A stretch of DNA of 64,000 nt from positions 1 to 64,000 of the forward strand of contig WIDE01000088.1 in NCBI GenBank assembly GCA_015039315.1. Direction: 5' to 3'. Below the pieces are notes generated by a model. That model did not search any database. It had not been told where the DNA came from and saw nothing but the letters and a program-made list of their open reading frames with translations. The DNA comes from Clavulina sp. PMI_390 (Eukaryota > Basidiomycota > Agaricomycetes > Cantharellales > Hydnaceae). Below are positions 34,311 through 45,824 of this stretch, one piece after another. The position numbers were made by a program, and so were the translations under genes. Position 1 is the first letter of the stretch. Every line of letters begins with the position of its first letter.

Positions 34311-36446
34311 ATGCTGGCCAAAGGAGACGCGTGCCTCTCATGCCGTAGACATAAACTAGTGCGTGGTCTACCATACTGGAACTAAACCCTTGGATCCCTA
34401 CTAATATCTCGCACTGTCTACCCTGCTTTCTATTTCGCTTACCTGGTGACCCCCTCGTCGCGTTCTCGCGCTCCTTAGAGGTGTAATGGCTCGAGACCTG
34501 TCTGTGCCCGATGTCAGCGCCACGGCACAGAATGCGAATATGTACAGGGTATCGCCAGACGTCAGCCTTGGACAGGACTTTTAGAGGCACGAGCTCTTGA
34601 GCTGCAGATGAGGGTTGACAGTTTAGCACTTGCGTCTTTGCACGACCTCTCTCTGACCTCATCTCGATTACTTCGCCTGATCGAGCACCTGGGAACACAC
34701 CATGACCCGGTGCTGGCCGATGCGACCTGGCTCCCTATCTATTCTTGTTTCGATGATGTCGGGCCTATCGTCTTGGTGCCCACTTCTATTGGTCATGTTG
34801 TAACTGAAGAAGTTAGCGAAGGATATACGCCCGTCATTCATAGGACCGTCATCGAGCGCGAGCTGGACTTTTGGCAATGGGAAAGGGGAGAGGATGTGCC
34901 ACCATTACTATCGCGCTATTTGTAAGTATAATCCTCTGCCAGCCCTAGGTATATTTGTGTCACTGAGGGGTATAATGATAGAATCAGTCTATTCCTGCCA
35001 TATCGCTCAAAATTCCACTTCTTCATGGAAGTGTCCCATTTTCTTCATGCTTTCTCTCTCCCTATACCAGAACCAGAATCCATCCACCCATGCCTGAGAC
35101 ATGCATGTTATCTCGCGGCATGCAGTATAGGTGGAGGTCGCCTGGCAGTGATGCAGCCCTATTTCCTCGCTAACACTCGTCAACAGCTCGATCAGGCTCT
35201 CACTTTTGCAGACCGTCTCCCCCATTTCCTCTGGGCCAGTATAGTGCTCTCATGTTACTTAGTGAGGATGCGGCGACTTACGGAAGGGTTTGTTGTCATC
35301 AGTGGCGCTGCGCACCTTGCCTCTGCATGTGGGCTTGGCTCCGAACTTGTTGGCAGGGAAGAAAGCGTCCAACCGTATCACGATACTTTGCTACGGCCAC
35401 CAAAGGACGATCTTGAAGTGCTAGACCGTATTCAGCTTGCTCGCTCGATTTATCTCACAGATCAAGGCCAGACTGAGGTTTCAAGATTTCGAAGGACGTT
35501 TGCGTATGGCTCTCATCAGACTCTCAGTCATACTTCAGATCAACATGGACATCACAAGGTGATATCATTAACACAATCATAATCGCTCTCGTTAATGGAT
35601 CGATCATAGGCCTCTGCCAACACGGACGCCAAGCTCCCCGAATTTTGGGTATCAGAAGTATCTTTGAAGGTCTTCATGATGGAACTCTTTGAACGAATCG
35701 TTGATTTTGGGGTCTCTGTACGTGGTACGTCCACTATTCGTACTCTCTTCAGGTTGCTTCGCAAATAATTTCCGCCCGAAGATCAAGGCTCGCGTTGGCA
35801 CCAACAGACATATGTCTTCCTAAAAAATCAGCTTTCTTCTTATGAGAGAATTCTCCCAATCTTGGGCCCCAAGGGTTCAATGGCTTCTGGGTCATTCGGC
35901 ACCTCCAATCACTATATCTTACATGCACATGTAACGCTATATGGAGGTGGGCTGATCTTGTACAGCTTGCGTGCGGGTCGGGACCCTGAGGCCCAGGTTC
36001 AGATGGTCAGGAGTGCCCGAGCTCTTGCAGACATTTGTGAGAGGCTTCAAGCCCATGGACGACTTCATAGAATGCATGCATCCTTGCCATCAATGGTTCG
36101 TTCCTGTAGCGTTCCGTGAGTATAGCCGACAACTGTCAGCTGATATTACTGCGTAACAGCGGCATATGAGTAACGCGGCCCGTGTTCTCGCTCACGAGCT
36201 ACAACGTCCTGGAACTCGAGAAAGGGCTCGTCTTTCGATTGACCATTGCAATGCTCTCGAACTTCTTCTTGAGTTTCTTGATGATATGGCTGTACTTTAT
36301 CCAGCATGGGGTGAGCGTCCCTAAAATAATCCGTCATCAATGAGTTCTGACCAGCGCATACCCCTTGTCACACCATTATCTCAGCGGATGCCCCTACCTC
36401 GCTCAAGGATTCTATCGCTCCAGCTATCAATACTTTAAGCCTTTAG
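34311..36446 (+). CDS. Zn2Cys6 fungal transcription factor (tandem copy 1)
   Basis: Seven exons (34311-34358, 34479-34921, 34988-35558, 35610-35724, 35788-36095, 36160-36310, 36355-36446) give 575 residues. The N terminus has the binuclear cluster C-x2-C-x6-C-x6-C-x2-C-x6-C (CLSCRRHKLRC..CARCQRHGTEC), interrupted by intron 1 after the second Cys. The middle region has the fungal-specific transcription-factor pattern: SIHPCLRHACYLAACSIGGG, FLWASIVLSCYL, ARSIYLTDQGQ and FRRTFAYG. A DNA-binding regulator of unknown targets is expected; no metabolic cluster adjoins it. The copy at 37519 has the same seven-exon plan. Confidence 0.88.
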
Positions 36447-37518
36447 CCTTTATCCGCTCTCTCTCTTCATTCGTATTGAATATATCAAGCCCCACCAGGT
36501 ACAAGTGTCATAGACTTCCTTCCTACCAACAACCTCCTAGCAGGAGAGGATTGCACAAAATAATGACGTCTCATACAAAGCGACTCGGCTTACGGTACGG
36601 TCCAAATTCGCCTCGAGACTCCAAAACATCACACATCCAAGCATGCCCTCCAACGGTGCATCACGGTGCATCGATGGCCATTGCTTGTTTGTTTTCTTTG
36701 AGGTGAATGGATAACACACCCGCTCACACCCGTCCCTGATGGCTCTATTGCATTGCATTCTGGTGGGTGTAATCAAACCGGAGCGCAAATCCAACGTGGA
36801 GAGTTGAGTTTGTTGCTTAGTAACCATCGTGATCATTCTTCTCTTCCCAGCACCCAAATCCCGTAGTCCGAGAGTTGTCGGTCCATGGGAGAGGTGTCGA
36901 ATCTCACTGCAATTTCCTTGATCATCACCGCCGTTTCACGTAGATGTGAGGTCTTGGAAATAGTGACAAATGCTACATTTATTCCCATATTAGTATCTCA
37001 CTGGCTTGTTGAATTTCCGTATTTCCAATCAATACCTTCCTATACGTCATGAATCGCACTTCTTTCATGCCTGTCAGCCCTACGCTCATCTAGACCCTGG
37101 TGGCAAAAGTCAATCAACTTTGTGTTCCATGGATGGCTGTGCTCGATTTCACGACCAAACATTCGTCTGCACGTCTCGAGGTGCTGACTAGATGGGATGC
37201 AACTCGCTTCTGGAGGCAATTTAGTGCATGAACTGACCCATCAACTCAGAAAAATAAGATGGGATCAGCGCCAAAAAGAAGCAGACTACGAATCAACAGG
37301 AAATAATATTCAGCCTATTTCACTTATCTATAGGCCGCCTATCCACATGGAAAACAAACTACCGCAAGTGAGAGGAGAGAAGGTACGGATGCGCCGGAAG
37401 TCACAGTCATGTTATCCCGGCGGTCCCGACAGTCACGGTCACCCCAATTTCACCACATCCAAAGCGCAGGATGCAGGGCAAGACTTCCTACCCACACTCC
37501 TAGCTACTCGGGATGTCC
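36447..37518. other. Spacer between the tandem regulators
   Basis: No gene is supported. The part from about 37248 on resembles the region upstream of copy 1. Confidence 0.5.
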
Positions 37519-39674
37519 ATGCTAGCTAAAGGGGGGGCATGTCTCCCATGTCGCAGACTCAAGTTAGTGAGTAGACTCAGGGTACCGAAACAAGCGACAC
37601 CTCTCCCAATCTGAACTGATCTTGCATTCTCCCTACCATGGTCTCATTGGTGCAATATTTGCGTTACTATATCCTTCGAGTCGCCCTTTAGAAATGTAAT
37701 GGCTCGAGACCCTTCTGTTTACGATGCCAACGTTCAGGTAGAGGATGTGAATACGCCAAAGGCATCGCCAAGCGTCAGCCTTCAACCAGGCTTCTAGAAG
37801 CCCGGGCTCTGGAATTACAGATGACAATCAGTAAACTAGCCCTTTCCTCGCTGCATGACCTATCTCTAGCGTCAGCTCGACTACTGCATCGAATTAGGCG
37901 CTTGGGAACATCCAATAGCCCTGGACTGCGCGAGCCCGCCTGGCTACCTGTATACCCCTTGTACGACAAAGTTAGGCCTTCTGGCATCACTTCAAAATTA
38001 TCAGGGCAAGTGATAGCCCAAGATCTCGCCAATGGGTACAGCCCCGTGATTCAGAGGACTGTTGTCGAGCACGAGCTAGACACATATCATTGGGAAAATG
38101 GAGGGGAGGTACCACAATCACTATCTAATAACCTGTACGCCGACTCCCTGCATACTATATTCACCTACTGTTACTAAACGATAGCGTGATAGCATAAGCC
38201 TGTTCCTGCCGTATCGTTCGAAATTTCACTTCTTCATGGACATACCTTCATTTCTCCACTTTCTCTCGCTCCCCGGCTCTGAACCGGAATCTATCCATCC
38301 ATGCTTGCGATATGCATGTTATCTCGCAGCATGCAGTGTTGCTGGAGGCCGTTTGGCGTTGCTGCAGCCTTACTTCCTCTCCAGAACTCGTCACTTCTTG
38401 AACCAATCTATGATGTTTGTGGACCGGCTTCCTCACTTCCTCTGGGCCAGCATGGTACTTGCGTGTTACTTGGGGAGGATGCGCCGACTCGAGGAAGCCT
38501 TCATGACTATCAGCGGCGCTATCCGCGTTGCAGTTGCTTGCGGACTTGGCCCAAATTCCAGGGACAATGACGGAAACGATGGCCAGCCTCAAAATAACCT
38601 TCTACCACCCCCAAAGGATGGGTTTGAAGCACAGGATCGTGCTCGACTTAAGCACTCAATCTATCTTACTGACCAGGGTCAAACCGAGGTCTCGAGATTT
38701 CGAAGGACATTTGCTTACGATCACCAGTGGGAATCCGCTCCAGCAGCTGCTCTAAACCAGGATCCACATCTCAATGTACATTCTTTGACTCGTACTGTTG
38801 CAGGTTGGTGCTAACAAATATTCATTAATCGCGCAGCCCCCCTTGGACGCAGATAGCGAAATGCCTGAACTTTGGAGGTCCTATCTACGTCTAAAGGTCT
38901 CTATCATGAAGCTATTTGAAGAAGTTGTTGAATTTGGGGTCTCCGTGTATGGTCAGCATGCGATATATATTTTGCTTATATTATTCGCTGATTAGTATCG
39001 TTCAGCAGCTAAGGGGTCACATTGGCCGCAGGAAGATTATATTTCCTTGAGGACCCGACTTTCCTCTTACGAAAACTCGATTCCATCACTCTCTGACCCT
39101 GCGGGTTTGACATCCATGGAAGCAGTTGGTCCTTCCAATCCTCATATTTTGCTTGCACATATAACGCTATATGGAAGCAAGCTCATCTTGTATAGCCTTC
39201 TAGCAGGTCGAGATGCGGAGGCGAAGCAAGAAATGCTTCAGAGTGCCCGAACTCTTGTAGATACCTGCAAGAGGCTCAGAGTTCACGGACAACTTCATCG
39301 GGTGCATGCATCTCTACCGTCAATGGTTAGTCCCCGATGAGCCTTCCTGAGTATCATCGATCGGCAGATGATAGCACACTGTGATAGCGTCATATGATTA
39401 ACGCGGTTCGGGTGCTCGCTCACGAACTGCGGGCTCGGAAAGCTCAAGAAAACGCTCGCATTTCCCTCGGCCATTGCAATGCCATCGACCTCCTGCTTGA
39501 CTTTCTTGAAGACTTAACAGTGTTTTACCCAGCGTGGGGTGAGTGCTCATCTGCTCAGCCTCGTCGCGAATATGGACTATCCAGGCTCATCCTTGTCACG
39601 CCTTTGTGTTAGTGAGCGCTCCTGCCTCGCTCAAAGACGTACTCATCCCAGCTGTAGAATCTCTACGATTCTGA
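37519..39674 (+). CDS. Zn2Cys6 fungal transcription factor (tandem copy 2)
   Basis: Seven exons (37519-37566, 37692-38134, 38199-38775, 38837-38951, 39006-39325, 39388-39538, 39613-39674) give 571 residues. Exons 1, 2, 4 and 6 have exactly the same lengths as in copy 1 (48, 443, 115, 151). The zinc cluster is CLPCRRLKLKC..CLRCQRSGRGC. The region SIHPCLRYACYLAACSVAGG and KHSIYLTDQGQTEVSRFRR matches copy 1. An ATG six bases upstream (37513) is also in frame; 37519 is chosen by comparison with copy 1. The donor of exon 3 is the least certain boundary, because this linker region differs between the copies. Both copies are open throughout, so both are probably expressed. Confidence 0.87.
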
Positions 39675-39952
39675 GCTCTCCTGCGATCCGTATAAGTATT
39701 CCTCTCGTTTCATTACCAAGTGATTGCCAAAGCGGGTACAATGTCTTCTACAAAATTCTAGCTTAGACGTTCCCACCCAATTCAGCACCTAATAGTTACA
39801 GCCCTGATGGATGCGAGACAAATCTACTACCGCAATACAACAAATCAGTCGTTTACATATGCTAGCTGCAACACCTTTGCCCGATGTTCATATGGCAAGC
39901 ACTGATGGAAAAAATATTGAGCTCAATGTCATGCTGCATTTGGCGACCTGCC
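39675..39952. other. Convergent spacer
   Basis: 3' ends of regulator 2 (+) and MMS19 (-) face each other over 278 bases; no gene seen. Confidence 0.5.
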
Positions 39953-42900
39953 TCAGGCGGACATAGTGAACCAAATTTGTCTATCGGATCTGAATATCAG
40001 CGACCCCAATACACATTGGAACATGAAGTCAGTGAAATGAGTTACCGAGCATCCACTGCCTCCTTCCTTACAGCCCGTCGAGGATCATCGAGGGATTTGG
40101 ACAATTTTGCCAGCACGACGCCCTTCTGAGGATATAGAATGCTGTACTTGATCGTATTAGGAAGAAGTCCTAGGCAGCGGAGGGAAGTTTCACGGAGTTT
40201 CTGCGACGCATTAGGATGAGCGCGTTAGTCGTTCGATGGAAGAGTCATGGTAACACACTGGACTTGAAATTTGCAGGGTATCAGCATTCTTCAGCAGTGA
40301 GGTAATGATGGACGTGGCGTGGTCTGCCAGAATATCTGCCTCTCCGGCCGATTCTTCTTCCGCCACGGAGATCAGCGTGTTGATCACATTGGTTCGTAAG
40401 TCCTCGTCGGGTAGGTCGATTCCGCGAAGCACAAACGGCATCATCTGATTTTGTTTGGTAGTATGAATATACAACTTCGAGAGAAGGGGGGGAAAAGGCT
40501 TGCCTTTGGTAGCTCGGGAGCGTACATTGCCTTTGGGACTGCCCTGATAAGAGAAGTGAGAGCGACCAAGTAGGTAGTCTGTTCATCGGAATCTAGCGAA
40601 TTTGGTAACCCAGATTAACACGTTGGATTACGAGTCGAGATTCTTGATACTGACTTGCAGACGTTTGACACCCTGTCATTATCCTTGGGATGGTGGCAGT
40701 AAAGAACTTTTGAATATTCAGCATCTAGCATCACAGAAGCTTAGTCAAGGACAAAACTAGAGCCACAAAAGTGATCACGTACGCCCACCACTGCGTTGTT
40801 TGCTTTGATTAATACCGATTCGCCACCAGAACCTAGTTGTCCTAATGCCTTTGCAACATCCCAACCGAGGGTGCTGTCGGAGAATGTCACAAACAATCGA
40901 TCTATGTATCGTTTGATGTCAGGATGATTGCGGACGAGGAGAGCCTTTGTGATCTATCTCGACAGTGTGAGTTCGAGTGATAGCGACGGCTTATGGGCGA
41001 AACAGCGTGGAAATTACGTACCCAAACATAGGTCTGTAACGCCCTACGTCGACGGACAATCGTGACATCGGATGAGAGTACATTTGTCTCCCAGAGGACA
41101 GGGACATCCTCCTCGAGGAACGAGGTGACGTCTAAGGGATATTTGAATTACAGTGACAGAAACTCTCACTTCCTTTCAGCAGGAAGATAGCTTACCAGCA
41201 ACTCTCTTATTTATGATAGCGGCTGCGGCGTGCCTGGCGGCAAGGGCTTGGTAGTCTGTTTCTGCACCCATAATACTCCAGTTCACCAGGGAACTGACTC
41301 CCCTAGATGTGTCTTCCATCGGCAAGGTGACGTCTTTCCGTACTGGGATGATTGCTGCTGATAGTAATGGGATCAGTGCTCGCTGGCTTGAGGGAGCATC
41401 ATCCTATGAAACTGACATTAGCCAAAAAACGGACAGAAACTTCGAGAGCACGCACTGCTAAGGGTGCGAACGGGGTGGAATTTGAAAGCAGCTTGCGCGT
41501 TTTTAAGAGCGATGATGCATTACCATTTGCAAACGCATCATACATCGAGGTTAGCAATGTTAGCTGTCGTCTAATATGCCACGTTTATCAGTATATCTGA
41601 ATACTGGAGAAATGCTTGACTCTAGAAAACCGCATAGATACTCACTCTGATGAGAGGACGCGGACGAGCAGGGTCACGATTTTGGCACTGATTGAAACCA
41701 CTCGAGGATGGATCGTTACTAACGCTCCCCCAGGGGTTACTGCCGCGCTGTTATCGGCCAAGGCTTCGCTAGGAGCCGACGGGGTCGTTGAACCCCGAAG
41801 AAACAACCAGAAAAGTGGCTCCCCAAGTGTGTCAATGTATTTTGGCAGGTCCTTTTGACTCTCATCGACCTTCTTCTCTAGAACATCATGCAAGGCGGAA
41901 AGGACTGCATGCACATAGGCCGCGTCACATTCCAAAGTCTCGGCGTTCGCTGTTCGATTTGGTGAACAGAGCACATCGAGCCTGGCAAATAGCCTGACAA
42001 TCATCACCTCAAACAGTGCTGGTGGAACGCACAATGTTGTAAGGGAAGCGAGAACATGTCGATATTTCGCCTGACCTATGTAGTCCGTACGTGCAGGACC
42101 GCTGCCGGGGAGAAGGCCAAACAGGAGTGGGAGGGTTGTGTCGACTATGGGGGCTGGCTCAATTGCAGTTATCTCAGTCAAAAGCCTGAGAAGGGCAGGC
42201 CTGTTAAGAAACAAGCAACGTGAATAACCTGGATAACCTGGCGCTGACCCGAAGCGAATAATAAAACGGACCGGACTTCATCGAGATCGGATCCAGAGGC
42301 TTCGCCCTCAATCAGCTCGTTGATATTGTGTGTCACGTATCCCAGCTCGTCACGATCTAAGACATTCCTCAACCGGACAAGATAGTATAACCCCTCAAGT
42401 GCGGCTTTCTTCGCAGCCTGGTGGCTTGACATCCCGGAGAGTTTCAAACCAGAGATAAGTGCCCCTAGGATAGAGTCTTTGTACTTCGCCAGTGGTTGCT
42501 CGTCCGCGGGAATGACACCACTGATAGTAGATTCGGAAACCGCCATTAGGAGGCCAACAAGGCATGCCAGGGTGGGGGCACGATACGCAATCTCGTCCGG
42601 ATTTTTGTAAAGACCGAGGAGATGGTTGATACCCTTATCAAGGGCATATTCCCGGATTAAGGCTGGGCGAAACAAAGCGTATATTCTCACGTTCAGTCAA
42701 CTGATCAATTAAGAATCCCAAATAAAAGTTGCCTACCTGTTGTGCCCACCAGAGCACCAAGCATTTTCGTCGCGTGTTGGGCCTGGCTTTTCTCAGGCGA
42801 GCGAAGAATTTTGGTGCATTCATCGACGACGTCAGCAACAAGTCCATCAAGCTTTTTCGGACCATCGTCCTCCATATCACTAGGCAAAGGTTTTGATTCA

Positions 42901-44395
42901 TCTAAGGGGTGGGGATAAAGCGTTTCAAGAAGGCTTTGTGCAGCTCGGAGAGAGAGGCGCTCCGTTTCAGGATCGACAGGTTGGAAAATCTAGCAAGACC
43001 TGGGTGAGTCCTATATCCAAACCGCAAGAAATGGTGGTGAACCTCTATCTTGAACGAATCCCACAACTTCTTGGAGTGGTTCAGTGTCGCTGCTCGGCCA
43101 TAAACGGGTAAGCAAACAGATAGTGTTATCAGGGTGTCTCTCTGGGGAAAAACCAATTTCCGTCCAATCAGGCTGTAGCAGAAAAATGGACCAAGCGTAG
43201 CCCTTACTTTTGCATTCCCAGTTGAGACTGAGAGCTTTTCCAAGAAGGATGGAAGTGCTAGCGGACCAAGACCTGGGTGGCCGCTGAGACAACCGCTGAA
43301 TTGAGCAAGAATGTTCGGTCAGAAGAAAATTCACTGTAGGCATGAGCAAGGCATACGGACCGAAGGGCTTCCTTAAGATCTTCTGCCGTGATCCCATAGG
43401 GATTCCCGGGAGGTGGGTTGAAAGTAATCGGGAAGTAGCAAAAAGTGATGTCAAATAGTCGCTGACCAAACCCAAGGTGGCATTAGTTATTTTGCAGCCG
43501 CATTGCATATCATACTCACCTCTAGGTTCGCGTTGACGTCAAATTCTATGAGAAGGACCCTCACAATAGCAAAAGATATAATAAGATTACGGGGATCCTT
43601 TTCACCATCGGCTAAATTGACATAGCCGGATACGAAAGTAGGCCCCATTACTTTGAGTGCTGAAAGGGGAATAATATGAGCCCTATCTCGAAGACATAAC
43701 TAGCCCTACCTACCTGCCCTATGTTTGTTCAGTAGTCGATCGACAATCTTGTACACAATGAAGCGAACATTCTGGACAAAATTTCTCATCGTGACACTGG
43801 CAATGAGTCTGCAATAGCTGGTGAGCATTCCTGGTCAAACCTCAGGCATTCAAGCACTCACGATTCCACGACCTGGACCGCAGCGTCTCCCGCGAATGTG
43901 TCTAGGTCAGTCAGGACAGCCAGTCCTCGTAGTGCTGGTTGAATGGTGTCCACATCTTCCAACTTTCCACGCAGGAACGTAGTCAGAACTCGAGCTTCAC
44001 GGTGCTGTAGAGATTGGTGGATCGCTAAATGCCGGGGGATAGCAAGAAACTCACTATGCTGAGCAGTGATCTTCGAAGGTTGACAGCGGGCAAGAACGTC
44101 TGTCAGCAAAGTCACTCCTGAGATTCTGCATGAGTTCTATCCGTCCTGTGAATGATACATCCGGTTTCCGACCTTTTGTTCTTGTCTCATTCTCGTCCGA
44201 TGTTAAGTGCTCGCCAAGGGCTTGAACGATGTTGAGGAGAGTGAAGGAGCTGTCATCGATTCCTGCACATTGAAGGGTTTTATTCAGTTAGGAAAGGACC
44301 AACGGGTGATCGAACACACCACTGGCTAATGATTCCGCTTCCTCTTCCCTTCCTGTAGCCATATAAGTCCTTACTAAACGTTGTGAGGTCTCCAT
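39953..44395 (-). CDS. MMS19: MMS19/MET18 homologue, cytosolic iron-sulfur targeting and DNA repair HEAT-repeat protein
   Basis: This is a long gene of about 20 exons; not all boundaries were fixed. From the N terminus: METSQRLVRTYMATGREEEA, LLNIVQALGEHLTSDENETR, GVTLLTDVLARCQPSKITAQ, FLRGKLEDVDTIQPALRGLA, then the MMS19 hallmark ITFCYFPITFNPPPGNPYGI near 43400, LPSFLEKLSVSTGNAK, the repeats at 40900-42900, and a C-terminal HEAT part (PELPK, LRGIDLPDEDLRTNVINTLI, KSLDDPRRAVRKEAVDAR) ending at 39953. MMS19 is part of the CIA targeting complex that delivers Fe-S clusters to DNA polymerases, helicases and XPD. The intron at 40503-40445 has a GC donor. An upstream in-frame ATG at 44458 is possible. 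Confidence 0.9.
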
Positions 44396-44517
44396 TACGG
44401 AACGGAGTCTGGCAAAGCTGGTTTGTGGTTTGTTTGGTGCTTGTCTCGATGTAAACATGCATCGTGTTATCAACAGCCTCGTCTCAAGTCTGCCAACCTC
44501 TGTACGTCATACGAAAT
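44396..44517. promoter_or_regulatory. Very short divergent promoter (MMS19 / HD nucleotidase)
   Basis: Only 122 bases separate the two start codons (60 if MMS19 starts at 44458), so the two genes must share promoter elements. Confidence 0.6.
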
Positions 44518-45665
44518 ATGTCTCGGGCAGTTGATACCTACAAAGCCACCGGAGACTCCATGAAAGATCGGCTTGCATTCTTTCATTTGATCGAAAAGCT
44601 CAAGGTGACCGAAAATCAGATCCAAAGCGGGAACTGCTTGATAGATTCTCTCTATACCCACCGGGCTATTCCAGACCCAAAAGAGAACTGGGTGGATCAA
44701 TGAAAATGTATGCATTCAAAGCAGGTTTGGTCTCTTCCCTGCGGCTCCCCAGGTTCCTGGTTCAAACATATCCTCATCTCTAGATCCCCGACGCGGAGAG
44801 GTTCGATGCTGTTCTAGATCGAGAATATACTCATCAAGAGCTTGCCAGCCAGCTGATTTTGACCTTTCAGCATCAGTGATCATATGTATCGTATGAGCAT
44901 ACTCGCTCTGACAACCGATGATATGAAACTGGACGTATCCAAGTAAGTTGTGCTCCCTGACCCCAACAACAAAGAAGAAAAACTCTGACTTACCATGGCT
45001 CACAAAACAACGCGAAAAGATGCGTGATGATGGCTGTCGTGCATGACTTGGCAGAAGCTATCGTCGGGGACATCGCACCTTCGGATAATGTACCCAAAGA
45101 GGAGAAGCAGAGATTGGAGAAGGTTAGTCTCTGAGTGTACCACGGCTCCCATGAACCCCGCTCAGATTTTGTTTCTACTCAGGAAGCTATGCAAACCATC
45201 GTTCACGATATGCTCCATGATAGCCCAGCTGCGGTGAAAATGTTCCAATTATGGACAGTACGTCCCAGATACTTTTCGGGCCTCACTCCTGCAGCATGTT
45301 TTATTTCCTAATTGGGTGCCCATGCGAACAGGAGTATGAGGCGCAAGAAAGTCCGGAAGCGCGATTTGTAAAAGGTTTCCCTTCATTCTCTATTTATGGA
45401 GAAGAAGAAGCGCTCATCAGACGTTCCCCTAGATTTGGATCGAATTGAAATGGCATTACAAGGTCTTTCCCATTCATGCATCCGACTCGCGTCCTGACCG
45501 TGCTTATCAACACGTAAATGTCTAGCGGACGAGTATGAGAGGAGACATCAGAAATCACTGCAACCATTCTTTGATAGCAGCTTACCCAAGCTTAGACATA
45601 CCGAAGTCCGGAACTGGGGAGAAGCCCTTGGCAAAGAGAGAGCAGCTCGACTGGAAGGCTCATAG
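44518..45665 (+). CDS. HD-domain 5'-deoxynucleotidase (HDDC2/YfbR type)
   Basis: Nine exons (44518-44604, 44675-44707, 44784-44800, 44871-44942, 45020-45122, 45183-45257, 45332-45374, 45433-45462, 45526-45665) give 199 residues. Exon 3 has only 17 bases. The family opening (RLAFFHLIEKLK, TQKRTGWI, ISDHMYRMSILAL) carries the first metal ligand His50. The HD pair is VVHDLAEAIVGDIAP (His78, Asp79), with Glu82 behind it, and the distal DLDRIEMALQADEYE follows. The end WGEALGKERAARLEG is also typical of eukaryotic members (human HDDC2, yeast YGK1 and YBR242W). These enzymes dephosphorylate deoxyribonucleoside 5'-monophosphates. Length matches the family. Confidence 0.92.
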
Positions 45666-45824
45666 GCCTGAGGCCACCAAAACACCAAAGATCGAGAACT
45701 TGCATAGAGTAACACCAGGGACAGCTTCATGTATTAAATCAATGAATCGATTTTTGATTCATGTATTGTACAAGGTACAATGTAAGTTTCGCAAACATTC
45801 AATCCGGGGAACAACGATTATTCG

